A stretch of 64,000 bases of DNA from Phanerochaete sordida (taxonomy: Eukaryota > Basidiomycota > Agaricomycetes > Polyporales > Phanerochaetaceae): the NCBI GenBank assembly GCA_019973155.2, contig BPQB01000073.1:108275-172274 (forward strand), written 5' to 3'. The notes below the pieces were generated by a model that had not been told where the DNA came from, did not search any database, and worked only from the letters and a program-made list of their open reading frames with translations. Each line of letters opens with the position of its first letter. Positions within the stretch are counted from its first letter, which is position 1. This document shows positions 46,081 to 58,820 of the stretch, one piece after another. The translations under genes were made by a program, and so were the position numbers.

Positions 46081-47356
46081 ATGCTTCTTCCTGACTTACC
46101 TCAGGAACTTATTGACTGCGTCATCGAAGAATTTCAGGATGATCAGTCGACTCTACAAGCCTGCTCCCTCGTATGTCGCTCGTGGAGGCAGGCATCTCAG
46201 CGTTATTTGTTCAGAAACGTCAGAGTTGTTCTTATGGGAAGCACTCTTGACGACGCGATCGACCTTTTCACCCGGCAAGATAATCTATACGCTGCACCGC
46301 TGGCGGATTATGTCGCGGATCTTACCCTAGAGGTCCCAATCGAGCTCAGCCCATCGCCATACATACCAATATGGAAGATAACGGCAATTACGAACGCCTT
46401 GCCCCTGCTAAAATCGCTCACGCTGGACGGTCTGCGGCTCCGCTTCCGGCAGCACAACCACCCCGTTATCCCTCGCCCCCTCGACCGCCTCTGCCTTTAC
46501 AAGATCCTCGCCGACGCCGACGCAAGCCACGTTGTGCGCACGCTTGTCTCCACCTACAGCATGCGCGCGCTCGACATCTCCGGTATCCGCTTCGAGGGCC
46601 TCGTGGGACCGTCCGCCGCGCCCACAGCCGCCCCCTCGTGCGTGCACAGCCTCGCGCTGCGCTCGCACGTCTCGACGGCGCCCCTCCTCGCCATCTTTGC
46701 CACTGGCGCGCTGCGCAATCTTGACGTCTCGTGCACGTCTGCGTCCGACGGCCAGGCATTTGGCGCACTCGTCACCGTCACAGGCGCGGCGCTGGAAACG
46801 CTGAGCCTGGACCTCGCGGAGTACGCCGCCCGCGTCGACTTTGGTATGCTGTCACCTCCTATGCACCCCACAGTGATACTCATTACGAGCTGCAGCGACG
46901 GAGGAGCACCTGCAGCCTCTCCTCCTGGACAAGTGCCGTGCACTGCACGCGCTCACGCTCCGCGTCACCTTCCTGTCGGAGCCCTGGGCCTCCCTCCCGC
47001 ACAACGCCACCGCACTGCGCATCCTGGCGCATGTCATTGCGAGCGCACCGCAAACCCTGCGCTCGCTCACCATCGCCATCGCGCTCGATGGACCTGTGAC
47101 CTTCGAAGCCGCGTTTCTGCGCCCGTTCGAGCGCGCGCTCGGCGAGCAACTCGCGGGGCTCGAGTATACGCTGATGGAGAAAAGGGACCTCGCCACAGTG
47201 CGCTGGGTGTGGGAAAGGGCGCGGAAGCGCGCGCTGAACGAGGCGTTGTATCGAAGGGTGGGACAGGATTTGACTGCGCTTGTGAAGGCGCGGTTTCCAG
47301 TGCTAGAGGAGACCGGGGGTTTGAGCTTTGGATCCGACATCGAGGACGAGATGTGA
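46081..47356 (+). CDS. F-box/LRR-like protein 4
   Basis: Exons 46081-46843 and 46896-47356; 407 aa from MLLPDLPQEL. The in-frame ATG at 46051 would add ten residues, but it sits inside a perfect palindrome. F-box at residues 3-50: LPDLPQELIDCVIEEFQDD with ACSLVCRSWRQASQRYLFR. Leucine-rich strands: LPLLKSLTLDGLRL, MRALDISGIRF, LRNLDVSC. The intron is phase 1 at the family position, followed by LTLRVTFLSEPWASLP, very like F-box 2. The C-terminus ends KARFPVLEETGGLSF, a variant of the family terminus. Presumed SCF receptor. It lies next to the GMC relic and the shortened karyopherin. Confidence 0.83.
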
Positions 47357-48306
47357 TTTTACTCAGTGCATACCTCAGCTCATCAGGTCGACAGTCCGAG
47401 ACTAAACGTTACATTTTGTAGCGCCGTCATTCTCGAAGATGCGAGGGATGAATAGGCCGAGCAGCCAAAGCGATGCGCAGTGAGTGGCTAGAAGAGTTTT
47501 ACTTTGAAAACAAGTCCGTTCTCACTGTCCCCTCGCATTGCAGACGATGAAGACCACGACCCTCTCAAGCGACACGAGTCTGACTACATTCTCCTACCAG
47601 GAAGCGTTTCACTGCTCGCGGCATGGCTTTCGGGGTAAATTATGTGCTCTTCTTCTCTTCCAGTGTCCTTCTTCGTGCCCTAGATATGTGTCGTCACGAC
47701 TCCATCTAGATCCGAACATGTACGGATATCGTCTGTACTATATGAAGCATCGTACCCTTGCGCTGACGACGGTCTTGAGCATTCGGATGAGCACCAAAGA
47801 CAAAATCCATGTCACGATTAAAGGTGCAGATACATCTGCATTGACCTCACGGAGCCAACACAGGACCCATCTCGTGCGTCCCCTTCTCTTATCCCTTGCT
47901 ACCGCGCAGTAACTGACGTTTGCCAGTAGCCCGTGACAGAAACCTCGAAATCAGTGCACCGACGCCCAGTCAAAGCGACACAAGAAGACATATGTTAACC
48001 ACGGCTAGAGTGAGCGCCCAGAATATTCGCCGCGGGAAAGCGGATGATGCTTCCATGCTTCCACCTATCGAGTCATCCTTGACCTTGACCACTCACCGCT
48101 ACATTTTGAGAGAGCTAGAGTCTGAGTCAACAAACATTAGCAATATCATGTAAGTGCCCTACACGTATCTCGATATAGCTTGCATTTCATTAACCAAAGC
48201 TGGTCAGAACACGCTTCGTAGAACATGCAATATATCGCTGAAGAGGTAGATTGTACTTTCAGTAAATTCGCCAAACGTATCACATTATTGACTATGCAAC
48301 GAGCAG
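47357..48306. other. Intergenic between F-box 4 and HET 5
   Basis: About 950 bases. ORFs of up to 124 codons have no recognisable domain or neighbouring exons. I see nothing supportable. Confidence 0.5.
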
Positions 48307-50488
48307 ATGCATCCGCTTGTCGAGAGCGGAAACGGGAGCCCAGTATCCGAGAACCGGGAGGGGTTAAATGCAGGGTCTCTCCCCGCCGAGGTGCGCCAGG
48401 TTGCTGGACGCCATGCACGGCAGATCCTAACGTTACTATGATTAGACTTCATTGCGTCGCTTCTGGTACTCAATGGCGAACGGTCCAGAGAGAATGCAGG
48501 TGGAGGAAGCTCCTTGGGAAGATACCTACGCCCGTGACGGAGCCTCCTTCGTTCTTCCGCATTTCATCAATGCTGGGCGATCGATTCTGGCCAAAGGATA
48601 TCCAAGCTATTATGTCGACAACGCCTCGATGAGCCGGATCTACCTCTGGGGAGTCATCAAGATGGCGACTTCTGGCACTGTTCCGGTCGAACGTCTCTTC
48701 ATATCACAGTCTGTTCGCCCAGGCGGAGATTCATACACTCTCGAGCCCAAACCGCGTTCGTCCATCCCATTCCAGTGGATCCATGTCAGCTCCCATGCCA
48801 TACCCGACTCGCTCGCCGACATGCCTTGCGCGGCAATGACCTGCGAAGAGCTTCTTGGAGCGCTCAATAAGTCTCTCGATGGCCGGTACTCGCATCTCAG
48901 CCAATGGCCCGGCCTGCAGGAATGCCTCCAGTACTGTATCGACAACTCAATGGACTTCGGTCAAGCCTACGGCTACTTGCGGACCGTCGGCTACGCCGCC
49001 TTTGAGCCCGTCCTTGCTCGACTCAACGGCACCTCAAGGCTTGAAGACGAGGCTATGCGACAGGATGCCATGCGAGGCGGCTACATCAGAAACGCGCATA
49101 TGCTCCCACGACGCGTTTGGGATCTCTACAGTAATCGAGTGCTCCCTTCCTACGCGCTTTTCTACAGTCTTGACTCCATGGCGCATGTCCTCCGGACCGT
49201 GTCTCACAGCTGGGTCCGTAACGAGGATAGTCAACTTGTCTGGACGCCGATCAACGGCAAGCAGTGGCCTGTTCCGATCCCGCTCGGCACCAGCCTTGAC
49301 CACATCCGTGTCGAGCTCCTCAACCACGGCGTGGAGTACGTGTGGCTCGACGTCCTCTGCTTGCGGCAGCGTAGGCGTCGTGAGGACGAGGCAACTCGCG
49401 TGGAGGGTAGAGACCTAGAGAAGGCGCTGATTGCGAAGGAGTGGGAGCGGGACGAGAAGCTGCGGGAGGAGGAGTGGAAGCTGGACGTCCCAACCATTGG
49501 TTCCATATACCGCATCGGCAGATCCTGCACCTCCTGCATCACCTACTTCAATGGGTTGGGTCTGCCGTTCGACCCTTCTCCTCCAACACTAGCCTCTGAT
49601 CGCCACTGGACGAAGCGGGTCTGGACCGTACAAGAGGCAACTACGTTATGGCTTCCTGGCGGCATGACAGACTTGGCTCCGGACGAAGCACGCGCCGCGC
49701 GTGATTTCTTCCAGGTACGCTTCCCTCAGGCCATTCCCGACGGCTTGGGAATCAAGATCAGTACCATCGAACCGCGCCACTCTTCTACAGAGCTCGACAA
49801 GGTGCACAGTGTTGCATACCTACTGCGATGCCCCACTCTTCCAATCTACGAAGTGGGCATGCATCAAGACCAGGCTTGGACAATACTCCTCAAACACCTG
49901 CACCCGACGATACGAGCAAAGGTTGCGCTGGAGTATCTGAAACACTTCCCTGATAGCCCTTTCCTGCTCCCGTCCTGGGCAGAGTTCATGCAATTTACAT
50001 CATCGCAATTTGATCCCGACCACCCACGGCTTGGTGGCTCTTCGGAGGGGTACTCCCCGCTCGACATGGCCAGGGAAACAGACCTCGCCGGACTCGAGCC
50101 GGGGACGTTCGTTCAGCTGATCAAACACGTTGGCACGGTGTCTATGGCAAGCATTGGTCAAGACGGGATGTGCTCTCCCCTTTTCGTACCGTTTATGGAA
50201 GAATCTGTCGCCGCTGACACGCCGACCGATTCCTCCAGCTACCCGATTCGCGGATACTATCGCGAAGACAAAGAATACATGGTCCTCGAGCTTCACCACA
50301 AGGGTTGGCTTGTCGTAGAAAGAGTTGGGCAGGTGGAGGTCGATGGGATGATGAGGTCGGCTGTTGTAAAGCGGGGCCATATCTTATCCCCAGCATGGCT
50401 GGGATTTCGCGCTAGTCCACGGGAAGTTGAGGTGGTGTATGTCACGGAAGACGAAGCGCTGACCATGTCTTCCTATCGTACCGTGTAA
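48307..50488 (+). CDS. HET-domain protein 5
   Basis: Exons 48307-48390 and 48446-50488; about 708 aa, starting MHPLVESGNG. The intron (55 nt, branch CCTAAC) ends at the same phase-0 Thr junction (TSLRRFWY) as in HET 1, 2 and 4. The HET domain covers residues about 235-405: RRVWDLYSNRVLPSYA, TVSHSWV, VWLDVLCLRQ, VPTIGSIY, KRVWTVQEAT. A charged insertion of about 22 residues (LEKALIAKEWERDEK) separates LCLRQ from VPTIG and is absent in the other four. The shared N-terminal region (LWGVIKMATSGTVPVERLF, PKPRSSIPFQWIH, LADMPCAAM, DFGQAYGYLR) and C-terminal block (WLVVERVGQ, AVVKRG) are present. It is 27 kb from the main HET block and tail-to-tail with the phosphatase gene. Confidence 0.87.
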
Positions 50489-50637
50489 ATTGCAGGTATA
50501 TGATCTATTTGTTGCAGTCCTGACTTTTCGCAAGCTGTGCAAGACGGTACTGTCGTCGCGAAGCGAGTCAAAAATCTTGTTGCCTCCGCAATCGCCGAGA
50601 AGATACAAAATTTGCCAGCACTTCTGCTCCGCGTGAG

Positions 50638-52448
50638 CTACACGAAGCCCTGCACAGGCACCTCCAAGACGACCGACTGTGCGTTCTCGCTCGGCACGCG
50701 CGTGAAGAAGTCCACACTTCCCGTCGCGTTCGATACGTTCTGCAGGCCGCAAACCTCGATGAAGTCGCCCGCAGCAGCTGCGCGGTCCGTGTTGATGAAG
50801 TGCGCGAACGACGCGAGCGGGCACGATAAACCGGGCCCGGACGTACAATTCGGCAGAGGGACGACGGCGTGGTTGATCTACAGTTCGTCAGCGCCGCGGC
50901 GTAGATGACACTGAAAGAGGCCCGCACCCTGACACGGACGAACTTCTCCGTATCGTTTCCTGCCCCTGGAAGCACGACGAGCTGCCCGGCTTTGTGCTTC
51001 ACGGAGTGCGCGAGCGGCTGACCGCACGAAAGGCGCTCTAGCGCGACGTGTCCGTGGAAGCTCACGAGGTGTGACGCGCGGAAGTCACGATGCGCGGCCG
51101 GGATGTGGTCGTTCGGTAGCGGGTACACGCCCGGCACGTCCGAAGTGTTCCAAAGCCCGAGCGCCGCAACGATGTCCGGCAGATTGTTATCGTGCTGTGA
51201 AGCCATGAGTTAAAAAGAGGAGACGCGTGGGGTGCTCGTACTGTGTAGCTCATGGTTAAGGGTGGAGGCGTGAAGGTCGCGTTCGGAAGCGTCACATTCG
51301 GACCTGCCACTAGAAGATCGGTGACAGCCTGCACCCATCCGAAGCCGACGGTTGCACCAAACGGATTGCCAGGTCCTGCTCTGTTGGTGGATTCAGCATG
51401 AATGGCAATATGGGAGCTGGTCTTCACTCACCCGTAGTAATAATTGAGGTCGTGGGCATATTCGTAGTCAAGCCACTCAGAATCTGCATCGCCGGATGAG
51501 TATCGCTATCGCAATACTGGCGTAGGTCTTGCCTTCAAAGACATTGCAGAACCTTGTATCTCCGTTCACCTCAGCCTGGAAGCCACACAAGTCCTGCATG
51601 ACGCCGATGTCGGTCGGATCGAGCGTCAGTCCGTCTAGGAAGCGATTCAGGCGGTCCGCGACGCGCTGCTGAAACGTCGCGCGGAATGCGTTCGACTGCG
51701 CGGTCCCGTTGCTGCCGGCGTTGTACGCGGGGCACCCGTTTGACGACGTGAGCGAGTCCGCGAACGTGAAGTTGACCGAGTCTGGCATCACGACGACGAA
51801 ACCGCGGTTCTGGTCCGGAGAGCCGAGGTAGTTGCCCTGCGAGAGATAGCCCCGCAGGAAGAACGTCGCTGTGTCGACAACGCGCTGCTGGCCCGCAGAC
51901 CTGTTCTTTGGGTGAGCGCGCTGGAGTGGAACCAAACGGGATCAACGTACCAAACTGTGAAGTTGCTGCCGCCAGGCGTGAAGCGGTACGCCTTGCGGAG
52001 CTCAACACCGAGCCGAAAAGCCTCCAGCGCGCCTGTAGACGTAAGGAAGAGCGGCTCGTGCGGGATGTCATCGACGGGCGGTGACCATGTCGGAATGAAG
52101 CTCAACGGTCCGCTGGCAGTGAACGTCGCATTCTGGAATTTTTCGAAGAGCATCTGCCATCCCGTGAATGAGCCTGGTTCTGGGTATCGTCTGGTAGACG
52201 TCAGGATGTGTACACAATTAATTTCGAGATGAGCGAGCGTACGATCCGTGTCGGACTATATAGGCAGCCTGGTCTACCACGCAGCCGTCGGGAGTACCTT
52301 GAGGAAGGTTGTCCTCGTGCGGAGCAATGAAGTATGGCGATGCAGGTCCGGAGTGGTGCAGTGGGTTAAAGGCCGCAAGGATGCTTGCGACCGAGCACGC
52401 GACGACTAGCAGAGACGTAACAGCGATCATCCTGGCTCCGCGGCGCAC
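50638..52448 (-). CDS. Histidine acid phosphatase, phytase-like, secreted
   Basis: Exons (minus): 52448-52243, 52190-51951, 51900-51533, 51483-51432, 51380-51242, 51194-50928, 50877-50638; 503 aa. Branch-2 histidine phosphatase. The catalytic RHGSRYP motif is assembled across the first splice junction, and the proton-donor HD is in HDNNLPDI. Other family blocks: QQRVVDTATFFLRGY, EWLDYEYAHDLNYYYG, GFGWVQAVTDLL. The N-terminus (MRRGARMIAV TSLLVVACSV) is basic then hydrophobic, a signal peptide or signal anchor. Many N-x-S/T sites fit secretion. The third intron (51532-51484) has a GC donor (GCAAGA). Product: release of phosphate from phytate or other organic phosphates outside the cell. Confidence 0.9.
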
Positions 52449-53889
52449 AGGGTCTGGGAAACACGTCGAGGCGACCGCGCTGCGTCAGAAGGCACAGTCG
52501 CTATATATCTGCACGCCATGCCGACACCCCGGACATCCTAGGCGTAAGCGTGAGATATCAGAAGCAGTGCGAAAGACCATCCTGAGAGACGCCGCCCATA
52601 CCTAGCGAAAGTCGATGCGCATGCGCAAGGACGGCGAGATGGCAGGTGCGCTGCTACTGCACCCGCCGCCCATCGTGCCTCGAGCATGTTTCAGCCACCG
52701 CCGTCCCACCAGTGCCGTCGACCGTCCTGAAAAGACTCGCGGCGAGGCCTTCGCGCCCCGAGCGATATTGCTCTCCACATGTCGAGCACGCACGTTCGTA
52801 ATTGGGTAGCCGGCTAGGGGCGGGCCGCGTCGTCATTGCTGGCTGTCTGGGGAGTCAGATAGGCATTAAAGCGCAACTTTTAAACAGCAGTTTCGTAACG
52901 TTTGGTGAAGGAAAAATTTGTCCAGACACACAAACAATGCGGTTTTGACTACTTACTGATGACCCTCGTGCATTCAAAATGCTCTCGCTGCAGCGGACGT
53001 GAACTTATAACAGCAGAGGACGTCCGTCCATTCCTCTGTTCCTGATACGAGAGTTAGATCCGAGTTTCAGATTCGACCCAACGGAGAGCATACTAATCAT
53101 ACTCTCTCAGCCCATCGAATATCGAAGTGGCATTCAGGTGCGTTTAGAAGCTCCTAGCCACTGCTGGAATATATCGGAAATATCCTTATTTCGGAGGATA
53201 CTGAGTAAAAATTGTACAAGCGGGTCTAATTCAGTTAAGGGCTCACCTCGAAGAAGCTCAAGAACGCTTATAGAGTCATCTCGAGTGTTGGGGTTGAGTT
53301 GTAGACGGACCAAAAGGATCATGTTGCCGACGGCGCGTATCGAAGTACCGAAAGGGCAATTATCGATAAGATTAAACTTGATAAGATATTGAAGGAGATA
53401 AGATACGGTCCACTCGAGCCAACGGTCTCTCAACTCGATTTTCTATCGTTCACAGGTACGTCGCACTCTTGCTACTCCGTATTACGCAGGTCCGAGTATT
53501 CAAAGGCAATCAAAAGGTCATGAAGTTCTGCAGGCAAACGCAGAGCATTGTGAACAGCGGGATCACCACCGCAAAGCCTGGGTACGAGCAGTCTGAACTG
53601 TGTCATTCCATGCTTGCTGTCCGTGCCGGACCTTCAGGCTTACCGGTCTCGGTCCTAAGCAAGTGAGTCATGCGCAGTCAGGGATAGTCGTGATCTCGCA
53701 GATGTCCGAGCTCGCACTGGGTTCAAATACCAGCTCCGTGCTTGTCGTGCGATCACGGAGTCAGAAATAAGCCACCATCCTCCTCTCCTCTCACCACTCG
53801 CACAGTGCAAACCGCAGGCGGTACGTGGCCCCCTTACAATTCCTACGGCCTGGGCTGACCATCGCCGTTGCAGGGCACCTGCTGTCTCG
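52449..53889. other. Intergenic with weak gene relic
   Basis: Left part is the phosphatase promoter, with TATATAG on the minus strand near 52502-52509. The part from about 52840 is AT-richer. The minus-strand ORF at 53134-53433 is listed separately. Confidence 0.45.
53134..53433 (-). CDS. Unidentified ORF, possible exon or relic
   Basis: A 99-codon frame of normal protein-like composition (WTVSYLLQYLIKFN, LLVRLQLNPNTRDD, LVQFLLSILRNKDI). A second protein-like stretch on the same strand lies just upstream, ending at a stop at 53472-53474 (LRLPAELHDLLIAFEYSDLR). The two could be exons or decayed parts of one helical protein, but I cannot join them in phase and do not recognise the family. Confidence 0.25.
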   Translation of the reverse strand: MRDRWLEWTVSYLLQYLIKFNLIDNCPFGTSIRAVGNMILLVRLQLNPNTRDDSISVLELLRGEPLTELDPLVQFLLSILRNKDISDIFQQWLGASKRT

Positions 53890-55136
53890 ATGGCGAATTC
53901 TTGTTGTTTGCCCCAGGAGCTAGCCTACGAAATTTTCAGCCATCTTTACTGCGAGCGACGGTCACTGGTCTATTGTACCCTCGTCTGCAGAGCTTGGAGA
54001 CGTGATGCTCAGATGATTCTCCTTCACGCCCTGCAGTTGAACATCGCCACCTCAGACCCCCTCGCGTTCCCGCTCCAAGTCGCCTCTCCCCATGCAGCCC
54101 CCATTCTATCCTACGTACGCCATCTCACACTGAAGACGCCGGTCGACCCTTCGAGTGCACCGCGCGTTATATTCGTGCAAAAGGTAGCGGACATTGTGGC
54201 CGCCTTTCCTCGCTTGAAGACCCTCACCCTGGGACACATGTACCTTCGGGTCGAGCACCTCAAGCAGCCCATTTTCTGTCGCGACCTGGATCGCCTGTCG
54301 CTGGTCGACGTTTGCTCCGGGAGCACTGCCGACTCCGTCATCGGTACCCTTTCCTCCCTCTACAACATGCGCAAGGTCCGCATGACGAACATAAATTTTT
54401 CGAGCTCCAGCGTCTCGCCCAGCCGCTCCGTCCCCGCCAACCTCACTCACGTCCATACCCTCACCGTCCGGTCTCACGTGTTCACCGCCTCCATCGTCGA
54501 CTTCTTCGTGCGCGGATCCCTGCGCAAGCTTGGCGTCCGCTGCTCGTCGGTGCTGGACACTCGCGCGCTCGGCTCCTTCCTCACCTCGTGCGACAGCTCG
54601 CTCGAGCATCTGTCTCTCGAGTTCAACGCGAGGAGACGTCCGCGTGAGTCACCTTCTACACTCTGATCCCCCACAACTCGCTGACCCTCGGGTTGTTAGC
54701 TCCCAGCCTTGGTGATCTCCCGCAGCAGCTGCGCCAGTGCAACTCGCTCACAGCACTCTCGCTGCGCATCACGCTCGCAAGCCAGTGGCGCGCGACCGCC
54801 GCCGCGTTGCGCGTCGTCTCGCAGCTTGTATCAGGGCTGCCCGTTGGCGTTCGTACGCTCGCAATCGCCGTCGCTGTCGACGCGAGCGCGAACTTCAATG
54901 CGGCGTTCTGCCGCGGCTTTGCCGCCGCCCTCGCGCAGGAGCTCGCGAGCCTCGACGAGATTGGAGGCGATTTGGCGGTGATGCGCGTCTGCTGGCTCTG
55001 GACGACGCCCCGCGGGCAGGACGTCGTTCTCTGTGAGGCGCTCAAAAAACAACTGTCCCACGTCGTCAGGGCGCAGTACCCGGCGCTGGTTAGGAAGGGC
55101 ATGCTCTTCTTTAGCAAGGACGACGTGAGGCACTGA
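53890..55136 (+). CDS. F-box/LRR-like protein 5
   Basis: Exons 53890-54643 and 54700-55136; 396 aa. F-box at residues 7-50: LPQELAYEIFSHLYCERRS with CTLVCRAWRRDAQMILL. Strands include PRLKTLTLGHMYLR, LDRLSLVDVCSG and the family block VHTLTVRSHVFTASIVDFF. The phase-1 intron follows LEHLSLEFNARRRP. The C-terminal exon has LTALSLRITLAS and ends AQYPALVRKGMLFFSKDD. It is closest to F-box 6 (same intron position, RSHVFTAS and RGMLFF), indicating recent tandem duplication. Presumed SCF receptor, target unknown. Confidence 0.86.
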
Positions 55137-56076
55137 GCCTTTGTTGGTGCGTAGGCTGCCGTATCCATCGATATATATGTGTCTAATATCCTCTCAGAGT
55201 TTGATATTCTTATTCAATACTGCAGCAGGGACTGCAACGCTTGTCATCGTCCTGCCCCATGGCGCACTTCGTTGCACAGCAGCATCGTCATTGCAGACAT
55301 CCATCACGACGTTGACACGTTACGCTCCGTCCTGGATCGACGCCCTTGCGATCGGATCCTCGAGAAGCCTCACTATATGTCCCATCACAGGATCGAGAAG
55401 TCCAAGACGACCGTTTCACGTCTTCGGCATTGCAGGTCATTCCAGCAGAGATCATGCATTTGAGCCAGGGAACGCTTGACCAGCTCATCCTTTAAATTAA
55501 ATATCACGCACTCCATGACGTAGAACCCCGATATCCACGACCCTCGCGGTGGACTCCACCCCACCTTTACCCCCAGAGACAATCCTTCCCTGCGTGTGCA
55601 AAGGCGCGCTGGGCGCCGCTGCCTTTCTCGACGCGCGTCGGCTGGCCTCGATGCATACGATGACATAGATCATGTAATACTATGACATATAACATAGCAG
55701 GACTGTTGCCGACCACCATAGATAATATATTGCGCTGCCTTGCGGCCTTACAGTACTGCAGTAAATGCACTCGGCGCCCGACGATCAAGCGACAATTGCA
55801 AGAGGATCCATTGTGCAAACCCTCTTGATTTTCCGTGGGCCCGCGCGTCTCGTTCCAAACTAGCTTCATATCAAGACAGCTGCCAACTATGCTTACCCTC
55901 AAATGGCATCGGGAGGGGAGCGCCGCATTTCTAACCGCGCTATCACGACCAGCCGGGCTGTCGCACGAGCGACCTCGACGCGTAAGCCCGCCTCGACGGC
56001 GACGTGACCCCACAATCGCTTATCAAGCCTCTACAGCAGACATTTGTCGCCAAACGGAAACTACGCCCTGCCCTCG
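55137..56076. other. Spacer between F-box 5 and F-box 6
   Basis: About 940 bases with short ORFs only; no recognisable gene or repeat. Confidence 0.5.
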
Positions 56077-57335
56077 ATGTCGGACTCTCGCCTTCCCTGC
56101 GAGATTAACTACGAAATCATCAGCCACCTCAGCGATGACGAAGACGCGCTGGCGTCCTGCTCGCTCGTTTGCCGCAGTTGGCGGAGCGAGGCACAGGGTA
56201 TTCGCTTTCGTGTCCTGAAGATCGACATCGCAAGTAGAGATCCTCACAAATTCACATACACCAATCCTCGATGCGACGGCGACTTCGGTCTCGCTGCACC
56301 CATTGCAAGCTATGTCAACCACCTCACGCTGGAGAGCAAAGTCAATCCTGCGAACGCTCCAAGAGTGACGTTCTTGAAGAAGATCGTGTCGTTCACGAAC
56401 GCATTCCCATCCTTGAAGACCCTCACGCTGAAGAACATTTACCTGAGGGATAGCTGCCTTCGGGACACTGTCGAAAACCGCGACCTCGAGCGCCTTTCCC
56501 TCGTCGACTTTGGGGCAGACGGGACACCAGATCGGACCATCGGCACATTGTTTTCTCTGTACAACATGCGCGACATCTGCGTCACCAACATCCAATTTTC
56601 CAACGCTGCCCTACCCTCTCACACATGCGCTCCAGCAAACCTCGCAAACGTCCAAAGCCTCACAGTACGCTCCCACGTCTTCACCGCCTCCGTCGTCGAC
56701 GTGTTCTCGCGCGGTTCCCTACGCGAGCTCCGCCTCAGGTGCTCCTCAGTCAACGACACTCGCGCGTTGGGCTCGTTCATCGCATCCGGCGATAGCTCGC
56801 TCGAGCATCTCCGCCTCGAATTCATCGCCAAGACGCGTCCACGTAGGCCCCTTCTCGCATATCCATCTATCCAATCTATTGACGCGCATGCACAGCCCCA
56901 GACATGGCGGACCTCCCAGAGCTGCTTCATCGCTGCCAGTCGCTCACCGCGCTGACGCTGCGCGTCATGCTCGCCTGGCCGACGGACATCGTGCCGGAAG
57001 CGCTGCGCGTTGTCGCGCAGCTCGTCGCAGGGCTTCCTACTGGCGTGCAAACACTCACAATCGTCGTCGCTGTCGACACCGCGGCAAACAACGATCCACA
57101 GTTTCGCGATGCGTTTGCCGAGGGCCTCGGCGAGCATCTCGCGTGGCTCGACACGGCAGGGAGCGGTCCCGAGTCGGCGCTTGCAAAGGTCTGCTGGACG
57201 TGGACGACACCTCGCGGGCAGCAGGGCGTCGTATGCCCCGTACTCAGGAAGGACCTCACCGAGATTGTCAAAGCGCAGTTCCCGACGCTCGGCAGGAGGG
57301 GAATGCTGTTCTTTGTCAGGGACCATAGACGCTGA
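56077..57335 (+). CDS. F-box/LRR-like protein 6
   Basis: Exons 56077-56842 and 56896-57335; 401 aa from MSDSRLPCEI. F-box: LPCEINYEIISHLSDDEDAL with SCSLVCRSWRSEAQGIRFR. The leucine-rich middle has FPSLKTLTLKNIYLR, LERLSLVDFG and VQSLTVRSHVFTASVVDVF. The phase-1 intron lies after EHLRLEFIAKTRP. The C-terminal exon begins PDMADLPELLHRCQSLTAL and ends AQFPTLGRRGMLFFVRD. It is the sister of F-box 5 by sequence and structure. Same presumed SCF role. Confidence 0.86.
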
Positions 57336-58820
57336 CCTCTTATTTGTGAGTTCGTCATGGAACATTTAAATGCAGACATCAATGCGCAGTGTCCCTGCCA
57401 TGCTGCGTCGCACTCGTCGCTGACCTACAACTTTTGCTTAGCCCGGACGCAATTCGAACGGCGCTATCATCGCGGACACGCCACAGCACGCGCAGACGGC
57501 ATGGTGGCGGCGCAGCCCCGCCATACCTCAGATCACGCAGCTCCAAGGTTCAGGTACTTATCTTCGAATTCTAGCTCTGTACTTTAGTTATTGTGGGGCT
57601 TAGTATCTTTCAAACGTTATCCATGTAAAGCACTATTCGTCAGGACTTTCGGTTTTGCATTTTTGGGACCGTGCTTCGGATATGCATTCTACCCAGTGTC
57701 GACGTGACCACATATCCCTCGTCCTGGTCCTCTGTGAGGTATGTCGAGATTTTATGGAGACGAGCGGACCCTTGGCTAACCAGAAGCGTGGGTAGGACTA
57801 CTTCAAGGCGTTCTGTGACCGCCACCGCGTATTTTCTATGAAATACAATACCCCTGGCCATCTCTAAGCCGACTTACAGGGCCTGTGTGCAGATCGTGCC
57901 CAGCTAGGTCCGTAAATATCATTGCGTCGTGTATCTATGCCAATTATGTCTCTGTTTAGGACGTGCGATATTGTATCGAAAATCGACCACAGATTATCCT
58001 ACCTCAACAGTTTGATGGGTACATCGGCGGCTTCCATGGCCACTTTACTTCATCTCATCTCTGCGATGGCCCAAATATCAAGATCCTACCCACCACCAGC
58101 CTACCGTCTTTCTTTCGTGAATGCTCAGTGACCCCCATGCGCTCAGACTTTGTCGACCGCCTGGTGGCTCTTAGCTCGAGGACCTCGATGGACGATAGCG
58201 CTCAGCATTCTCTGGGATCCGCTCATCGTTTAGCTACCGCACGAAGGGCGTGCCCAATCTCCCGTGCTAATGTCGCCTTTGCACTTCATGAACGTCTGAC
58301 CATACTCCGTAACCATCTGTACCCAGTCTTGTCCTCCTGTCGTAGTAAAGCTTCGACAATGCCTGTGGTCCGCTTGCGCTTGGCTCGGCTTGTCGTTCAC
58401 GCTAAGATAACGCAATACATGTAAAATATGGATGTTTTGCAGACTGAGTATCTCAACTTTAACAGCCTGTGTTTCTCCCGTTTGCAAACGTATAACGATA
58501 AGAGCAGGTGCGGTTCACGTGACCGAGTCTGAAGCGAGCGCCGAATTTCGATACGCGCACGCATCTTAGACCCAGACTCCAGTCTCGGTCCCAACTGCCA
58601 TCTTTCCCTTGCCTTTATACACTCTTTAGACCCCTTTTATACGGCGTGAATAGCCTCGAATGGCCCACAGTCTCCGCCTGAAAGAACCCGCGGAGCCGGA
58701 AGGCAGACACCGGCCGCTGGGTGGGTGGCACGAGGCAGGCCGTCTATGACTACCTCCCTCAGGCGTCGTACGACTTCACCTTTCACCTCGACCACCACCA
58801 TAGAAATCGAAATTCTGGCC
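57336..58820. other. Spacer between F-box 6 and F-box 7
   Basis: About 1.5 kb. ORFs of up to 153 codons show no domain and no F-box similarity. I see nothing supportable. Confidence 0.5.

Noticed and set aside
53690..53760. T-arm-like CTGGGTTCAAATACCAG as a possible tRNA
   Set aside because: The conserved G53-C61 pair is broken and no D-arm or acceptor stem closes around it.
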